Both the position numbers and the translations under genes were made by a program. A model generated the notes under the pieces. The model ran no database searches. It was not told where the DNA came from and saw nothing but the letters and a program-made list of their open reading frames with translations. Below, in pieces: positions 27,537 through 36,870 of a stretch of DNA of 64,000 bases. Numbering within the stretch: position 1 is the first letter of the stretch; each line of letters opens with the position of its first letter. The stretch is taken from NCBI GenBank assembly GCA_045616685.1, contig JAZLHF010000004.1, positions 62,001 to 126,000 on the forward strand. The letters are read 5' to 3'. The stretch is from UBA1764 sp045616685. Lineage in GTDB: Bacteria; Bacillota; Clostridia; Peptostreptococcales; Anaerovoracaceae.

Positions 27537-27806
27537 TTAGATTGTGTGCATTGCATCAAAAATTTCTTCACGTTGAATATGAATTGAAAGACCCATTTCA
27601 TTTCCAAGCTCACATAAATCTTCTTGGAGTTGAGCAAATGGGGCATTTGATTTTTCGGTATCTACAAGCATAATCATCGTAAATGTATTTGCTAAAATAG
27701 TCTGTGAAATGTCCTGTACATTTACATTTCTTGTAGCTAGTTTATTACATACCGCAGCGATAATACCAACATGATCCTCGCCTACAACTGTTACAATAGC
27801 TTTCAT
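27537..27806 (-). CDS. ACT-domain protein, UPF0237 family
   Basis: 89 residues forming a single ACT domain, a small-molecule sensor: MKAIVTVVGEDHVGIIAAVC followed by VNVQDISQTI. It is paired with the UPF0210 gene directly downstream, and 13 bp separate it from the permease upstream. Confidence 0.95.
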   Translation of the reverse strand: MKAIVTVVGEDHVGIIAAVCNKLATRNVNVQDISQTILANTFTMIMLVDTEKSNAPFAQLQEDLCELGNEMGLSIHIQREEIFDAMHTI

Positions 27807-27819
27807 TACTTCCTCCGAG

Positions 27820-28980
27820 TTACTCCGTTGTTTCCTTGCCGTATTCGTCTAAATCTTTTCTCAATTCAAGCCAAGGAATAAGCATTTCTTTGTAAATATA
27901 TACAATAATCGCAACGAGAGGGATTGCAAGTAAAATACCCATGACTCCGAAAAGCTTTCCGAATACGATGATTGCAATTAAGATTAATACTCCTGGGACA
28001 TTTAACGCATCACCAAAAAGTTTGGGTTTGATAACATAAGCATCACATAACTGAAGTAATACTGTCAAAATCAAAAATGGTATAACCGATGCAGGCTTTA
28101 CCAACAGTAAAACGAATGCCCCGATTGCGCCACCAACGATTGGCCCAAATGTTGGAGCAAGATTTGTGATGCCAACTACAAATGAAATAAAGAGTACATT
28201 TGGCATCTTCAAAATTACCATCACGATATAGTTAACGCCACCAATGATTAATGTATCAATAAGCTGACATCCAATATATTTTGAGAAAATAACATTGAAC
28301 TTATTAGCTAAAATTTTTCCTTTTTCGAATTGTAAAGGATTTAAAGACAATTTGAAAAACTTCGCAAATGCTGCGCAAATATTTTTCTTATCAAACAAGA
28401 AATAGATTGCGAATATAGCACCAATTAGCCAATTCAAAGCTCTGACGCCAATATTTGTAGTTGTATTAATAATGGATAATCCGTTATCAAGGATAAGATT
28501 ACTAAGTTGCGTAATTAAACCATTGTCTGCCGAGAACGAATCAAGCAACTCATCAATCGATTCAATGTTTTGAATTGGAAGGCCCGAGCTTGCGATAAAT
28601 TCCTTAAGAGTCTCAATATAGGCTGGGAAGTTTTCGATAAAAACTTCAATACTCTCAATCATCTGTGGGATTAGTGACATAAGAAGCAGTGCAATTGCAA
28701 GCAACACAACAATTAGTGAAATCAGAACTGAGAGTTGCCATCTAGTAGTTTCTTTCTTAATCTTCTTAAATGCTGTGCGTTGGAACAACTTTGCAACAAG
28801 ATTCATAATGAACGCTAATACAAATCCGATAATAACAGGACTTAAAATTTTAAGAAGTTTAGCAATTGCATACCCAAATGTATCAAGGTGTGTAATACAA
28901 ACGAAGAATAAAACGGAAATACAACCCGCTAGTGCATACGCTTTCCACTTTTTATCGATGTCCTTAAAAAAGTCTTTCAT
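27820..28980 (-). CDS. AI-2E-family (TqsA/PerM-like) membrane transporter
   Basis: 386 residues with seven to eight membrane segments and the family's long extramembrane region around residues 110-170. Conserved pieces: ISFVVGITNLAPTFGPIVGG, and the C-terminal PGVLILIAIIVFGKLFGVMGILLAIP (in overlapping pieces). Substrate unknown; characterised members range from autoinducer-2 exporters to sodium/proton antiporters. It is probably cotranscribed with the ACT and UPF0210 genes. Confidence 0.9.
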   Translation of the reverse strand: MKDFFKDIDKKWKAYALAGCISVLFFVCITHLDTFGYAIAKLLKILSPVIIGFVLAFIMNLVAKLFQRTAFKKIKKETTRWQLSVLISLIVVLLAIALLLMSLIPQMIESIEVFIENFPAYIETLKEFIASSGLPIQNIESIDELLDSFSADNGLITQLSNLILDNGLSIINTTTNIGVRALNWLIGAIFAIYFLFDKKNICAAFAKFFKLSLNPLQFEKGKILANKFNVIFSKYIGCQLIDTLIIGGVNYIVMVILKMPNVLFISFVVGITNLAPTFGPIVGGAIGAFVLLLVKPASVIPFLILTVLLQLCDAYVIKPKLFGDALNVPGVLILIAIIVFGKLFGVMGILLAIPLVAIIVYIYKEMLIPWLELRKDLDEYGKETTE

Positions 28981-29003
28981 GATGTTTAAAAAATTTCTTT
29001 AAC

Positions 29004-29029
29004 AAAAGGCCAGCTTTTATAAGCTGGCC
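29004..29029 (-). terminator. Terminator after fba
   Basis: A 9-bp perfect stem (GGCCAGCTT / AAGCTGGCC) with a 4-nt loop is followed by TTTTGTT on the minus strand. Confidence 0.85.
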
Positions 29030-29050
29030 CTATTACTAATTTAACAAAAA

Positions 29051-30016
29051 CTATGCCTTATCATTGCAACCGAGAACATCAACAATCTTATGCTTTACAA
29101 GCTGCTTAATGTTTTCTCTTGCTGGTTTAAGGTATTCTCTTGGGTCGAACTTATCTGGGTGTTCAGCCATAAACTGGCGAATAGTGCCTGTCATAGCAAG
29201 TCTAAGGTCTGAGTCAATATTAATCTTGCAAACGGCAAGCTTTGCTGCTTCTCTAAGCTGTTCTTCTGGAATGCCTACTGCATCTGGCATACTTCCACCA
29301 TTTTCGTTAACCATCTTAACGTATTCTTGTGGAACCGATGATGAACCGTGAAGAACGATTGGGAAGCCAGGAAGTCTCTTAGATACTTCTTCGAGAATGT
29401 CGAAACGAAGTGGAGGAGGCACTAAAACACCTTTTTCGTTTATTGTGCACTGTTCTGGTCTAAACTTATATGCACCATGGGATGTGCCAATTGCAATTGC
29501 GAGAGAATCGCAACCTGTTTCCTTAACAAATCTTTCAACATCTTCTGGTCTTGTATATGAAGAATCTTCGGCAGCGACCTTAACTTCATCTTCTACACCT
29601 GCAAGTGTGCCAAGTTCAGCCTCTACCACTACACCATGAGCATGAGCATATTCAACTACTTTCTTTGTGATTTCGATATTTTCTTCTAAGGACTTGCTAG
29701 AAGCATCAATCATAACTGATGTGAATCCATCATCAACACATTCTTTACATGTTTCAAATGAATCACCATGATCAAGATGAAGCGCAATAGGAAGTCCTGT
29801 TTCTTTTTCTGCTGCTTCAACCAGTTTTACAAGGTATGTACGGTTAGCATAGTTTCTAGCGCCTCTGCTTACCTGAAGAATCACAGGTGCATTGCACTCT
29901 TTAGCAGCTTCTGTTATACCCTGAATGATTTCCATGTTGTTAACATTGAAAGCCCCGATAGCGTAGCCTCCGTTGTATGCTTTTTCAAACATTTCTTTTG
30001 TTGTTACTAATGGCAT
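29051..30016 (-). CDS. fba: Class II fructose-bisphosphate aldolase
   Basis: Zinc-dependent cleavage of fructose 1,6-bisphosphate into dihydroxyacetone phosphate and glyceraldehyde 3-phosphate. 321 residues. Motifs: GAFNVNNMEIIQG, LHLDHGDSFETC (catalytic Asp and zinc His), VEAELGTLAGVEDEV, GTSHGAYKF and IVLHGSSSVPQE. AGGAGG precedes the start and a TGC-TATAAT extended -10 lies at 30071-30066. Monocistronic. Confidence 0.96.
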   Translation of the reverse strand: MPLVTTKEMFEKAYNGGYAIGAFNVNNMEIIQGITEAAKECNAPVILQVSRGARNYANRTYLVKLVEAAEKETGLPIALHLDHGDSFETCKECVDDGFTSVMIDASSKSLEENIEITKKVVEYAHAHGVVVEAELGTLAGVEDEVKVAAEDSSYTRPEDVERFVKETGCDSLAIAIGTSHGAYKFRPEQCTINEKGVLVPPPLRFDILEEVSKRLPGFPIVLHGSSSVPQEYVKMVNENGGSMPDAVGIPEEQLREAAKLAVCKINIDSDLRLAMTGTIRQFMAEHPDKFDPREYLKPARENIKQLVKHKIVDVLGCNDKA

Positions 30017-30065
30017 AATATATCCTCCTAAAATTCTTGTGAATTTTTTATTCTTAACCTAAGAT

Positions 30066-30074
30066 ATTATAGCA
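30066..30074 (-). promoter_or_regulatory. Extended -10 promoter of fba
   Basis: The minus strand reads TGC-TATAAT about 50 bp upstream of the fba start, followed by AGGAGG. Confidence 0.6.
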
Positions 30075-30132
30075 CTTTTTATCATTTTCTTCATTATTTA
30101 TGCGCTTTTCTAAAGAAAAATGAGAGAAAAAA

Positions 30133-30141
30133 TGGTAAAAT
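30133..30141 (+). promoter_or_regulatory. Extended -10 promoter upstream of the HD-hydrolase gene
   Basis: TGG-TAAAAT predicts a start near 30148 and a leader of about 128 nt before the ATG at 30276. The leader holds a 9-codon ORF (30245-30274, MKTLQKPIK) ending 1 nt before the gene. Confidence 0.4.
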
Positions 30142-30275
30142 AATATAACAAATACGTTCACAGATATCCTTCTTTGTAAAGAAGAATGGGTACTGCTTGC
30201 AACTTCAATTATTAATTATTGCTAATGGTCTCAACATAGTTACCATGAAGACATTACAAAAACCTATTAAGTAAC

Positions 30276-30863
30276 ATGACATTATTTGACGAAGCTTTAT
30301 GTTTCGCAACTGAAAGACATAGCGGACAGTTGCGTAAATGTAGTAAAACTCCATATATCATGCATCCTGTTGAGGTTGCACAAATCATCAGTACAATGTC
30401 TGATGATATTGAATTAATGGCCGCAGGACTTCTCCACGACACAGTAGAGGATACCGATACAACTATCGAAGAGATTGAAGAAAAATTCGGTAAGCGCGTT
30501 GCGCTTCTCGTTATGACAGAAACTGAAGATAAACGTGAAGACTTGCCGGCAGACCAAACATGGATGCTGAGAAAAGAAGAATCTCTAATTATGCTTAGCA
30601 ATACAAGGAATATGGATGTGAAGATGCTCTGGATGGGTGACAAACTATCAAATATGCGGTCTATTGCTAGAGATTACAACAAAGAGGGAGATACTATCTG
30701 GACCAAGTTCCATGAAAGCGATCCGAGAGTACAATCCTGGTATTATGAGACAATCGCTAGATGCCTTGAAGATCTTAGCGAATATCCAGTATATAAAGAA
30801 TATGTTTCTTTAGTAAATTATGTTTTCAAGAATTACTTAGGAGAGTTTAAACATGAGATCTAA
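30276..30863 (+). CDS. SpoT-like HD-domain phosphohydrolase
   Basis: 195 residues containing only the hydrolase half of RelA/SpoT enzymes. Metal and active-site motifs: RHSGQLRKCSKTPYIMHP, LLHDTVEDTDTT (the HD pair), MGDKLSNMR. Such small proteins can hydrolyse (p)ppGpp or other nucleotides; no synthetase domain is present. The ATG has no Shine-Dalgarno sequence. The last 11 bp overlap the next gene. Confidence 0.82.
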   Translation: MTLFDEALCFATERHSGQLRKCSKTPYIMHPVEVAQIISTMSDDIELMAAGLLHDTVEDTDTTIEEIEEKFGKRVALLVMTETEDKREDLPADQTWMLRKEESLIMLSNTRNMDVKMLWMGDKLSNMRSIARDYNKEGDTIWTKFHESDPRVQSWYYETIARCLEDLSEYPVYKEYVSLVNYVFKNYLGEFKHEI

Positions 30864-32034
30864 GTTAGAAGACAACACATTATCACTCTACCTAGAAGGA
30901 AGAGTCGATTCCAATTCAGCTCAACAAGTTCAAGCTGAAATCGATGAAGAAATTGAAAAATATCCTCACGAAAAACTAGTTATCAATGCCAAAGATCTTG
31001 AATACATCTCAAGTGCTGGCCTTAGAATCGTTCTTCGTTTAAAGCAAAAAGATAAAACATTAAAAGTTATTAACACTAATGAATCTGTTTACGAAGTATT
31101 TGATATGACGGGATTCACAGAATTTATGGAAATCAATAGATCATTCCGTAAATTATCTGTTGATGGATGTGCCGTTATTGGTAAAGGCGCTAAGGGAACA
31201 GTTTATCGTTATGATAGAGAAACAGTTGTTAAGGTATATAACAACCCAGATAGCTTAGCAGTCATTCAAAATGAAAGAAAACTTGCTCGTGAAGCATTCG
31301 TACTTGGAATTCCTACAGCTATCTCATACGATATTGCCAGAGTAGACGGAAAATTCGGATCAGTATTCGAACTACTTGATACAAAGTCTTACACACAGCT
31401 TATTGAAGATGATCCAGCTAATATTGATCAGTACGTTACAGATTATGCAAACCTTTTAAGACAGATTCACGGTACAACGATTAAACCTGGTTCAATGCCT
31501 GATTACAAACCTAAGGCGATGGATTGGTTTAACAAGTCTAAACCGTTCTTGCCAGAAGCAACCGCAAACAAGCTTGAAGCAATGATTGAAGCTGTTCCAG
31601 ATGAACCTACAATGCTTCACTGTGATTATCACACAAATAACCTTATGCAGATGAATGGTGAAGCATTAATCATTGATATGGATACTCTTTCACATGGTCA
31701 CCCTATCTTTGATCTTGCTAACACATTTACAGCTCACAAAGGTTTTAGCGAACATATGAAAGGAATGACCGAGAACTTCTTTACTTTCCCTGTTGAAGTT
31801 GCTAACGATGTTTGGGATAGATTCTTACCTAAGTACTTGAAGTCAGATGACAAGGCATATGTTGCCGAAATCGAAGATAAAGCAAGACTTCTTGGTTTGG
31901 TTAGAATTATCCAGCACATCGTAAAGCGTAATTCACAAGAAACGCCAGAAGGAAAAGCTGATCTTGATTACTATGTAGCAGAAACAGTTAAGCTTGTAGA
32001 CAAACTTGATTGCTTAGATTTTGAGTTTAAATAA
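30853..32034 (+). CDS. STAS domain fused to an aminoglycoside-phosphotransferase-like kinase
   Basis: Residues 1-100 are a STAS domain (LEYISSAGLRIVLRL with the phosphoacceptor Ser). Residues about 105-390 are an APH/choline-kinase-like fold: a glycine-rich loop VIGKGAKGTVYRY, Lys in ETVVKVY, the catalytic loop MLHCDYHTNNLM and Mg-binding IIDMDTLSHGHP. The kinase substrate is unknown; antibiotic resistance should not be assumed. The fusion suggests partner-switch control or self-phosphorylation of the STAS serine. It overlaps the HD gene by 11 bp. Confidence 0.85.
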   Translation: MRSKLEDNTLSLYLEGRVDSNSAQQVQAEIDEEIEKYPHEKLVINAKDLEYISSAGLRIVLRLKQKDKTLKVINTNESVYEVFDMTGFTEFMEINRSFRKLSVDGCAVIGKGAKGTVYRYDRETVVKVYNNPDSLAVIQNERKLAREAFVLGIPTAISYDIARVDGKFGSVFELLDTKSYTQLIEDDPANIDQYVTDYANLLRQIHGTTIKPGSMPDYKPKAMDWFNKSKPFLPEATANKLEAMIEAVPDEPTMLHCDYHTNNLMQMNGEALIIDMDTLSHGHPIFDLANTFTAHKGFSEHMKGMTENFFTFPVEVANDVWDRFLPKYLKSDDKAYVAEIEDKARLLGLVRIIQHIVKRNSQETPEGKADLDYYVAETVKLVDKLDCLDFEFK

Positions 32035-32040
32035 AGACAT

Positions 32041-32065
32041 AACCGCAGCAAATGCTGCGGTTTTT
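32041..32065 (+). terminator. Terminator after the STAS-kinase gene
   Basis: ACCGCAGCA-AA-TGCTGCGGT with a following T-run starts 6 bp after the stop codon. Confidence 0.85.
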
Positions 32066-32068
32066 CTA

Positions 32069-32077
32069 TGTTATACT
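32069..32077 (+). promoter_or_regulatory. Extended -10 promoter, leaderless radical SAM gene
   Basis: TGT-TATACT ends 6 nt before the ATG at 32084 and begins just after the preceding terminator. The predicted transcription start therefore falls on the start codon. Confidence 0.55.
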
Positions 32078-32083
32078 ATATAT

Positions 32084-32938
32084 ATGAAAGTTGAAAAACG
32101 GTTCAAAAAAATTTATATAGAAATAAGCAATGTCTGCAACCTAAAATGTAGCTTTTGCCCGGGCACAACCCGAGAATCGAGATATATGTCCATTGATGAG
32201 TTTAGGCGCGTTATAGAGGCAATTAGGCCATATACTGGATATATTTATTATCACCTTATGGGCGAGCCGCTTATGCACCCTGAACTAGGCAAATTTATAG
32301 ATATTGCCTATGACAATGGCTTAAAAAGCTGTATAACGACTAATGGAACATTGCTAGAAAGCAAAGGAAACATTCTATCGACCAGAGTCGAGAAGATTCA
32401 TAAGATAAACATCTCACTTCAGGCCCAAGAAGCCAATGGGAATTGCCTAAATCTGGATAAATATCTAAGTGATTGTTTATTTTTTATCAAAGAATTGGAA
32501 GGTAAAACCATTGAAATTCTAAGACTTTGGAACAACGGTGGGCAAAACAGCAATAATCCAACCATTTTAGAGAAAATTCATCAAGCCTTCCCTGGCGAAT
32601 GGGTAAAACACCCTTTTGGAGAGACCATTGGAGAGCAAATTTTCCTCGAGTATGGGGACAAATTTGACTGGCCAAATGAAAATTCTGCTATTATTAAAAG
32701 CAACCAATACTACTGTTATGGCCTAAAAGATCAAATTGGCATTTTAGCAGATGGGACAGTAGTCCCCTGCTGCTTAGATAATAATGGCACCATCGCTTTA
32801 GGTAATATTTTCGAAAACGACCTAAAAAGCATCTTGAATGCAGAAAAAGCATTAAAAATTTACGAATCATTTAAACAAGGCAAAGCTGCCGAAGAATTAT
32901 GTAAAAAATGTGGCTACGCCACAAGATTTCAAAAATAA
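32084..32938 (+). CDS. Radical SAM/SPASM-domain protein
   Basis: 284 residues. The radical SAM cluster motif is CNLKCSFCPG (CxxxCxxC) near residue 20; HLMGEPLMHPEL is the typical GE motif. The C-terminal SPASM-like part has cysteines in QYYCYGLKDQ, VPCCLDN and LCKKCGYATRF, probably for an auxiliary Fe-S cluster. The reaction is unknown. An upstream in-frame ATG (32021) lies inside the previous gene and before the terminator, so I chose 32084. The pseudouridine synthase gene follows by 3 bp. Confidence 0.87.
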   Translation: MKVEKRFKKIYIEISNVCNLKCSFCPGTTRESRYMSIDEFRRVIEAIRPYTGYIYYHLMGEPLMHPELGKFIDIAYDNGLKSCITTNGTLLESKGNILSTRVEKIHKINISLQAQEANGNCLNLDKYLSDCLFFIKELEGKTIEILRLWNNGGQNSNNPTILEKIHQAFPGEWVKHPFGETIGEQIFLEYGDKFDWPNENSAIIKSNQYYCYGLKDQIGILADGTVVPCCLDNNGTIALGNIFENDLKSILNAEKALKIYESFKQGKAAEELCKKCGYATRFQK

Positions 32939-32941
32939 ACA

Positions 32942-33667
32942 ATGCCAAAAACAAGATTAGACAAATTGTTTTCAAATCTAGGAATATTAAGTCGCACAGA
33001 ATGCAATAAAGCTGCAAAGCATGGCGATATTTTAGTGAACAGAGAAATATGCAAATCATCTGATACTAAAATTGATTCTACGGTTGATGAAATTTATTTT
33101 AAGGGAAACAAAATTGATACACGCCAATTTGTTTACTACATGCTGAACAAACCAGCTGGATGCTTAACTGCAAATGAGGACAAACATTCAAAAACAGTTT
33201 TTAATTATATCGATGACACAAGAACCGATCTTAGTGCAGTAGGAAGATTAGATAAAGATACAACAGGAATTTTAATAATCACAAATGATGGCGCACTAAA
33301 TCACAAACTTCTCTCACCAAAATATCATGTCCCAAAAACTTATGAAGCTCTCATTAGTGGGATTCTAACAGATGATGATATAAAGCTCTTAGAAAGGGGA
33401 TTAGACATTGGCGATAGCAAGCCCACCCTTCCTGCAAAATGCAGAATTTTAGATGTAAAAAATAGTAATTCTATAGTAGAACTCATTATTACCGAGGGCC
33501 GCTTTCACCAGGTTAAAAGAATGTTCAAAGCTATTGAAAAACCAGTACTTAAACTGCATCGAAGCCGCTTTGGATCACTCCTTTTAGATAAAGAGTTGGC
33601 GCCTGGCTCGTACCGAGAATTGACAGAAGAAGAATTATTTAAACTTAAAAACCCTGAATCACTTTAG
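32942..33667 (+). CDS. 16S rRNA pseudouridine synthase, RsuA family
   Basis: 241 residues: an N-terminal S4 RNA-binding domain (RLDKLFSNLGILSRTECNKA) and the pseudouridine synthase domain with catalytic Asp in VGRLDKDTTGILI. Further family pieces: YMLNKPAGCLTA, KTYEALISG and EGRFHQVKRMF. It isomerises a specific uridine of small-subunit rRNA. Start 3 bp after the radical SAM gene. Confidence 0.94.
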   Translation: MPKTRLDKLFSNLGILSRTECNKAAKHGDILVNREICKSSDTKIDSTVDEIYFKGNKIDTRQFVYYMLNKPAGCLTANEDKHSKTVFNYIDDTRTDLSAVGRLDKDTTGILIITNDGALNHKLLSPKYHVPKTYEALISGILTDDDIKLLERGLDIGDSKPTLPAKCRILDVKNSNSIVELIITEGRFHQVKRMFKAIEKPVLKLHRSRFGSLLLDKELAPGSYRELTEEELFKLKNPESL

Positions 33668-33682
33668 TGACTCAGGGTTTTG
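33650..33682. terminator. Bidirectional terminator
   Basis: AACCCTGAATCAC / TGACTCAGGGTT lies between the convergent RsuA and Na/Pi transporter genes, T-rich on the plus strand. Confidence 0.7.
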
Positions 33683-33684
33683 TT

Positions 33685-35454
33685 TTATAAGTATTTATCC
33701 TCAAGTTCGGCTAGGCGAATATTAAACATTTCATCATCACCATGTCGCAAACTCGAAATATATTCATGTTCGAAGTTTTCAATTCCATCGCTGTGTCTAG
33801 CGAGCGTATGAACGCCGACATTACTACACATATCAGCGACTCTTCCAAAATGCATCAAAAGATCTAAATATGCAGAGCCAGAAACTGAATTACATTCTCC
33901 GGCAATCAACCTATTCATATGGCCTTCTTTCGCCTTTTCAATAAGCGAAGTCACAATTTCACATAGAGGCTGAATTTCTTTGGCCGCATCAACATTTTGA
34001 GTTACCATCGCAGAACCTGTATATTCAACAATAGAGTTTACAAGTTCTGCAATTACTGAAAGCTGTTCATCTGCATCATTAGAAAAATCGATATCTCTGT
34101 CATGAATCATCTCTGCGGTTTTCGCGATTTCATATACATGGTCAGCTGCCCTTTCAAGGTCTGTAGAGCATTGCAAATAGTAGTGCTGCTTGATGTCCTG
34201 AGATCCAATTTTAAGATGCGGGGAAAGTCTTACCAAATAATTTCCAATTGCATCAGATACCTTATCTATATAATCTTCGTCCTTAACAATCTGCTCGTAT
34301 ATTTTATCATCAAAGTCCGTAATAAGGCTTACTGCAAGAGTCAAGTTTTGAGAAATCTTATTTCTAATTGAAAGCAGTCCTTTATAAGCAGAGCTTAATG
34401 CTAAAGCTGGTGAACTAAACAGTCTATCATCAAGCGCTGTAATTTCAGGTATAACATTCTTGCCATCGCTATCTTTAACAATCTTTGTAGAAAGTTTCTC
34501 ATAAGTCTTCGCTAAAGGAAGCAGAATAATTGCACAAGCAAGCTTAAATGCAGTGTGCGCATTAGCAATTCCACCAGAGTTAAGCACACTGTCCCAAAGC
34601 TCTTCCAGTCCACCGCATGCATGGATTGCATTAACGGCTACAGCTATAATTACTATTTCGCTAAGATTAAACAAAATATTTACAATGCCTGTTCGCTTTG
34701 CATCAGCACTTGTTCCAATAGAACAAACCATAGCTGTTGTAACACAATCGCCAAGGTAAATGCCACAGATAATTGGATAAACTGATGCGAAAGTTAAGAC
34801 TCCGGTAATCGAGAGTGCCTGCAAAATACCAATGGTTGCAGAGCTGCTTTGCAGAATAAATGCAACTGCAAAACCAACAAGGAATCCCAAGATTGGTGTA
34901 TCGCCAAAACTTATGAACAAACCCAAAAACTTAGGATCTTCAGATAAAGGAATTACCGCCTGGGTCATGTTCAAAAGACCTGTAAACAGAATCCCAAAGC
35001 CCATCGCAATTGTCCCAATTGTATTTGACTTTCTGGTATTAACAAACATCACAAAGACAATACCAATAATCGCTGCAATAGGAGCTAATGTTGAAGGCTT
35101 AAAAATACTAAGCCAAGCGGCGCCACTTGAATCAACATCCAACAGTCTAATAATCTGGCCTGTAATTGTTGTACCAACATTCGCGCCTATAATAATACCA
35201 ATAGACTGGCTTAATGTCATGATACCAGCGCTTACAAGACCTGACGCAATGACAATTGTTGCTGTAGAGCTTTGAATAATTGCAGTTAAACCGACACCAA
35301 CTAAAAATCCCATAATTGGATTATTGGTGACTTTTTCTAATGCTGTTTTAAATGATCCAGTAGATTCTTTTTTAAGGCCATCGCCCATAATTCTCATCCC
35401 ATAAAGAAATAGAGCTAAGCCACCTGATAATGAAATAATATCAAAAATTCCCAT
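33685..35454 (-). CDS. Na/Pi-cotransporter family protein with PhoU-like tail
   Basis: 589 residues. The membrane half (about 1-320) contains the duplicated NptA signature: GLTAIIQSSTATIVIASG and VGFAVAFILQSSSATIGIL. The cytoplasmic half (about 350-589) consists of PhoU-like helices. It probably takes up phosphate with sodium and may sense phosphate status. AAAGGA precedes the ATG; the stop of the DUF362 gene lies 1 bp upstream, so the two are cotranscribed. Confidence 0.93.
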   Translation of the reverse strand: MGIFDIISLSGGLALFLYGMRIMGDGLKKESTGSFKTALEKVTNNPIMGFLVGVGLTAIIQSSTATIVIASGLVSAGIMTLSQSIGIIIGANVGTTITGQIIRLLDVDSSGAAWLSIFKPSTLAPIAAIIGIVFVMFVNTRKSNTIGTIAMGFGILFTGLLNMTQAVIPLSEDPKFLGLFISFGDTPILGFLVGFAVAFILQSSSATIGILQALSITGVLTFASVYPIICGIYLGDCVTTAMVCSIGTSADAKRTGIVNILFNLSEIVIIAVAVNAIHACGGLEELWDSVLNSGGIANAHTAFKLACAIILLPLAKTYEKLSTKIVKDSDGKNVIPEITALDDRLFSSPALALSSAYKGLLSIRNKISQNLTLAVSLITDFDDKIYEQIVKDEDYIDKVSDAIGNYLVRLSPHLKIGSQDIKQHYYLQCSTDLERAADHVYEIAKTAEMIHDRDIDFSNDADEQLSVIAELVNSIVEYTGSAMVTQNVDAAKEIQPLCEIVTSLIEKAKEGHMNRLIAGECNSVSGSAYLDLLMHFGRVADMCSNVGVHTLARHSDGIENFEHEYISSLRHGDDEMFNIRLAELEDKYL

Positions 35455-35455
35455 G

Positions 35456-36550
35456 TTAATCCTTTATAATTTGTTCTTTTAAGAATTCATATATCTCGTT
35501 TGTCATTGGAGGACAACCTTTAATTGAACAGCCAAAATCTTTTGTACAGTTTCCAATGCCCAGTTTACCAGTTTTACCTCTCCAGCCCTGCCCTATAGCT
35601 ATCTTTTGATCAAGCTTATCAAGCAGACCTTCTTCTTTAAGTTGAGTTAATGCAGCAATAAGCATACCATAGCATGCACTGCAGGACTCTACTTCTTCTA
35701 CAGCATAATTCACATCAAGTATCTTATGCTTTTCAGGAAGATCTTCTGTATTTTCTCCTTCTAAAGTTACTATGTGAAGTTGAGATAAATCAGAAATGCC
35801 TGTACCAAGTTTTTCAGCAACCATGATATAGTCAATATCACTTGGCTTATATCCTAAAATACTTGATGCATATGCATCAACAAGCACAGGATCTTTTGCA
35901 ATCATAACGCAGTTTCTAATCAGCGGGCTTCCGCCCTCTTCGAAATCTGGATCTCCGCAGATATGATCAACAACTATGAAATCAGGTTTTATTGCCTGAG
36001 ATAAATGGCCAATTGGATTGTGAAGTCCAACCTTATGAAAGCGTCTTTTTTCCGAATTTGGGATTAAACCTTTCATATTTTTAAGTGCACATGTCATCAT
36101 TGTTTGGCAGTGACCCTTAAGAACAGGAACATTAATTAAATAATCAATGTCATCAACACAATCGCAAATATTAAGTCTCATTCCAGCAGCATCTACTTCA
36201 TGATAAGAATCCAGCTGTGTATCTATAATATCAACACCATACTCTTTTGCCAGCGCATTATATCCGCAATATTCAAAAGCATCTGAAGTTTTATCACCGA
36301 CCCAAGAGCCTTCAGCAATGACAATATTATCAAAGCCATGTTCTTTGAGGTATTCAATGATTCCTGCGACAATTTCTATGTGTGTTGTTGCTCCAAATTT
36401 AGCCGGAGAGGCAACAACAAGATTAGGCTTGATACCAATACGACTGTCAGGCTTAATATCTTCACATAAAAAAGCTCTGTCAAGCAGCCGTTTTGTCATG
36501 GCCTTAAAATCTTTTCCATATGCCTTTATAATTTCGTTTCTACCAATCAT
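35456..36550 (-). CDS. DUF362-domain protein
   Basis: 364 residues; function unknown. DUF362 pieces: KPNLVVASPAKFGATTHIEI, IVIAEGSW, NVPVLKGHCQTMMTCALKNM and MKGLIPNSEKRRFHK. The C-terminal part has cysteines (SCSACYGM, IGNCTKDFGCSIKGCPP) that could bind an Fe-S cluster, though not in the usual ferredoxin spacing. The ATG at 36550 lies only 13 nt after a TATAAT, so the leader is about six nucleotides; an upstream TTG (36559) is less likely. Confidence 0.88.
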   Translation of the reverse strand: MIGRNEIIKAYGKDFKAMTKRLLDRAFLCEDIKPDSRIGIKPNLVVASPAKFGATTHIEIVAGIIEYLKEHGFDNIVIAEGSWVGDKTSDAFEYCGYNALAKEYGVDIIDTQLDSYHEVDAAGMRLNICDCVDDIDYLINVPVLKGHCQTMMTCALKNMKGLIPNSEKRRFHKVGLHNPIGHLSQAIKPDFIVVDHICGDPDFEEGGSPLIRNCVMIAKDPVLVDAYASSILGYKPSDIDYIMVAEKLGTGISDLSQLHIVTLEGENTEDLPEKHKILDVNYAVEEVESCSACYGMLIAALTQLKEEGLLDKLDQKIAIGQGWRGKTGKLGIGNCTKDFGCSIKGCPPMTNEIYEFLKEQIIKD

Positions 36551-36870
36551 TTTACCCAAATATTATACCATAATTCTGTACTTTTCAGCAACCTTGATTT
36601 TCCTTGTATTTTCAACAAAGTTCAGCATTTTGAACCGCTGAAAATAGCCTAAAATCACCAAGGTTAGTAACAGGTTAGTATCACATTTTATGCCTTCTGA
36701 AGGTTCTTTCTATGAACAGCAGCAGTTACAACAGAACCTATTCCAATAACTATTCTATCATATCTTTTAAAAATGCTTAACGGCAAAGGCTAAGGAGTGA
36801 TATAATTTTCTTGGTAAGCATATAAATACTTATACTTATACTTATACTTTAAATATACGGAGGAAATAAA
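36551..36870. other. Intergenic region with two promoters and a hexamer repeat
   Basis: Minus-strand TGG-TATAAT near 36564-36572 serves the DUF362 gene. Plus-strand TGA-TATAAT (36798-36806) serves rubrerythrin. The hexamer ACTTAT is repeated three and a half times at 36828-36849. Between them a minus-strand frame at about 36690-36790 ends in IGSVVTAAVHRKNLQKA but has no start and no recognised relative; nothing else is seen. Confidence 0.5.

Noticed and set aside
30853..32034. Aminoglycoside resistance gene
   Set aside because: The APH-like fold is broad, and fusion to a STAS domain in an operon with an HD hydrolase points to signalling.
36690..36790. Minus-strand frame ending GIGSVVTAAVHRKNLQKA
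   Set aside because: No start codon, no ribosome site and no recognised family; kept only as a note in the intergenic entry.
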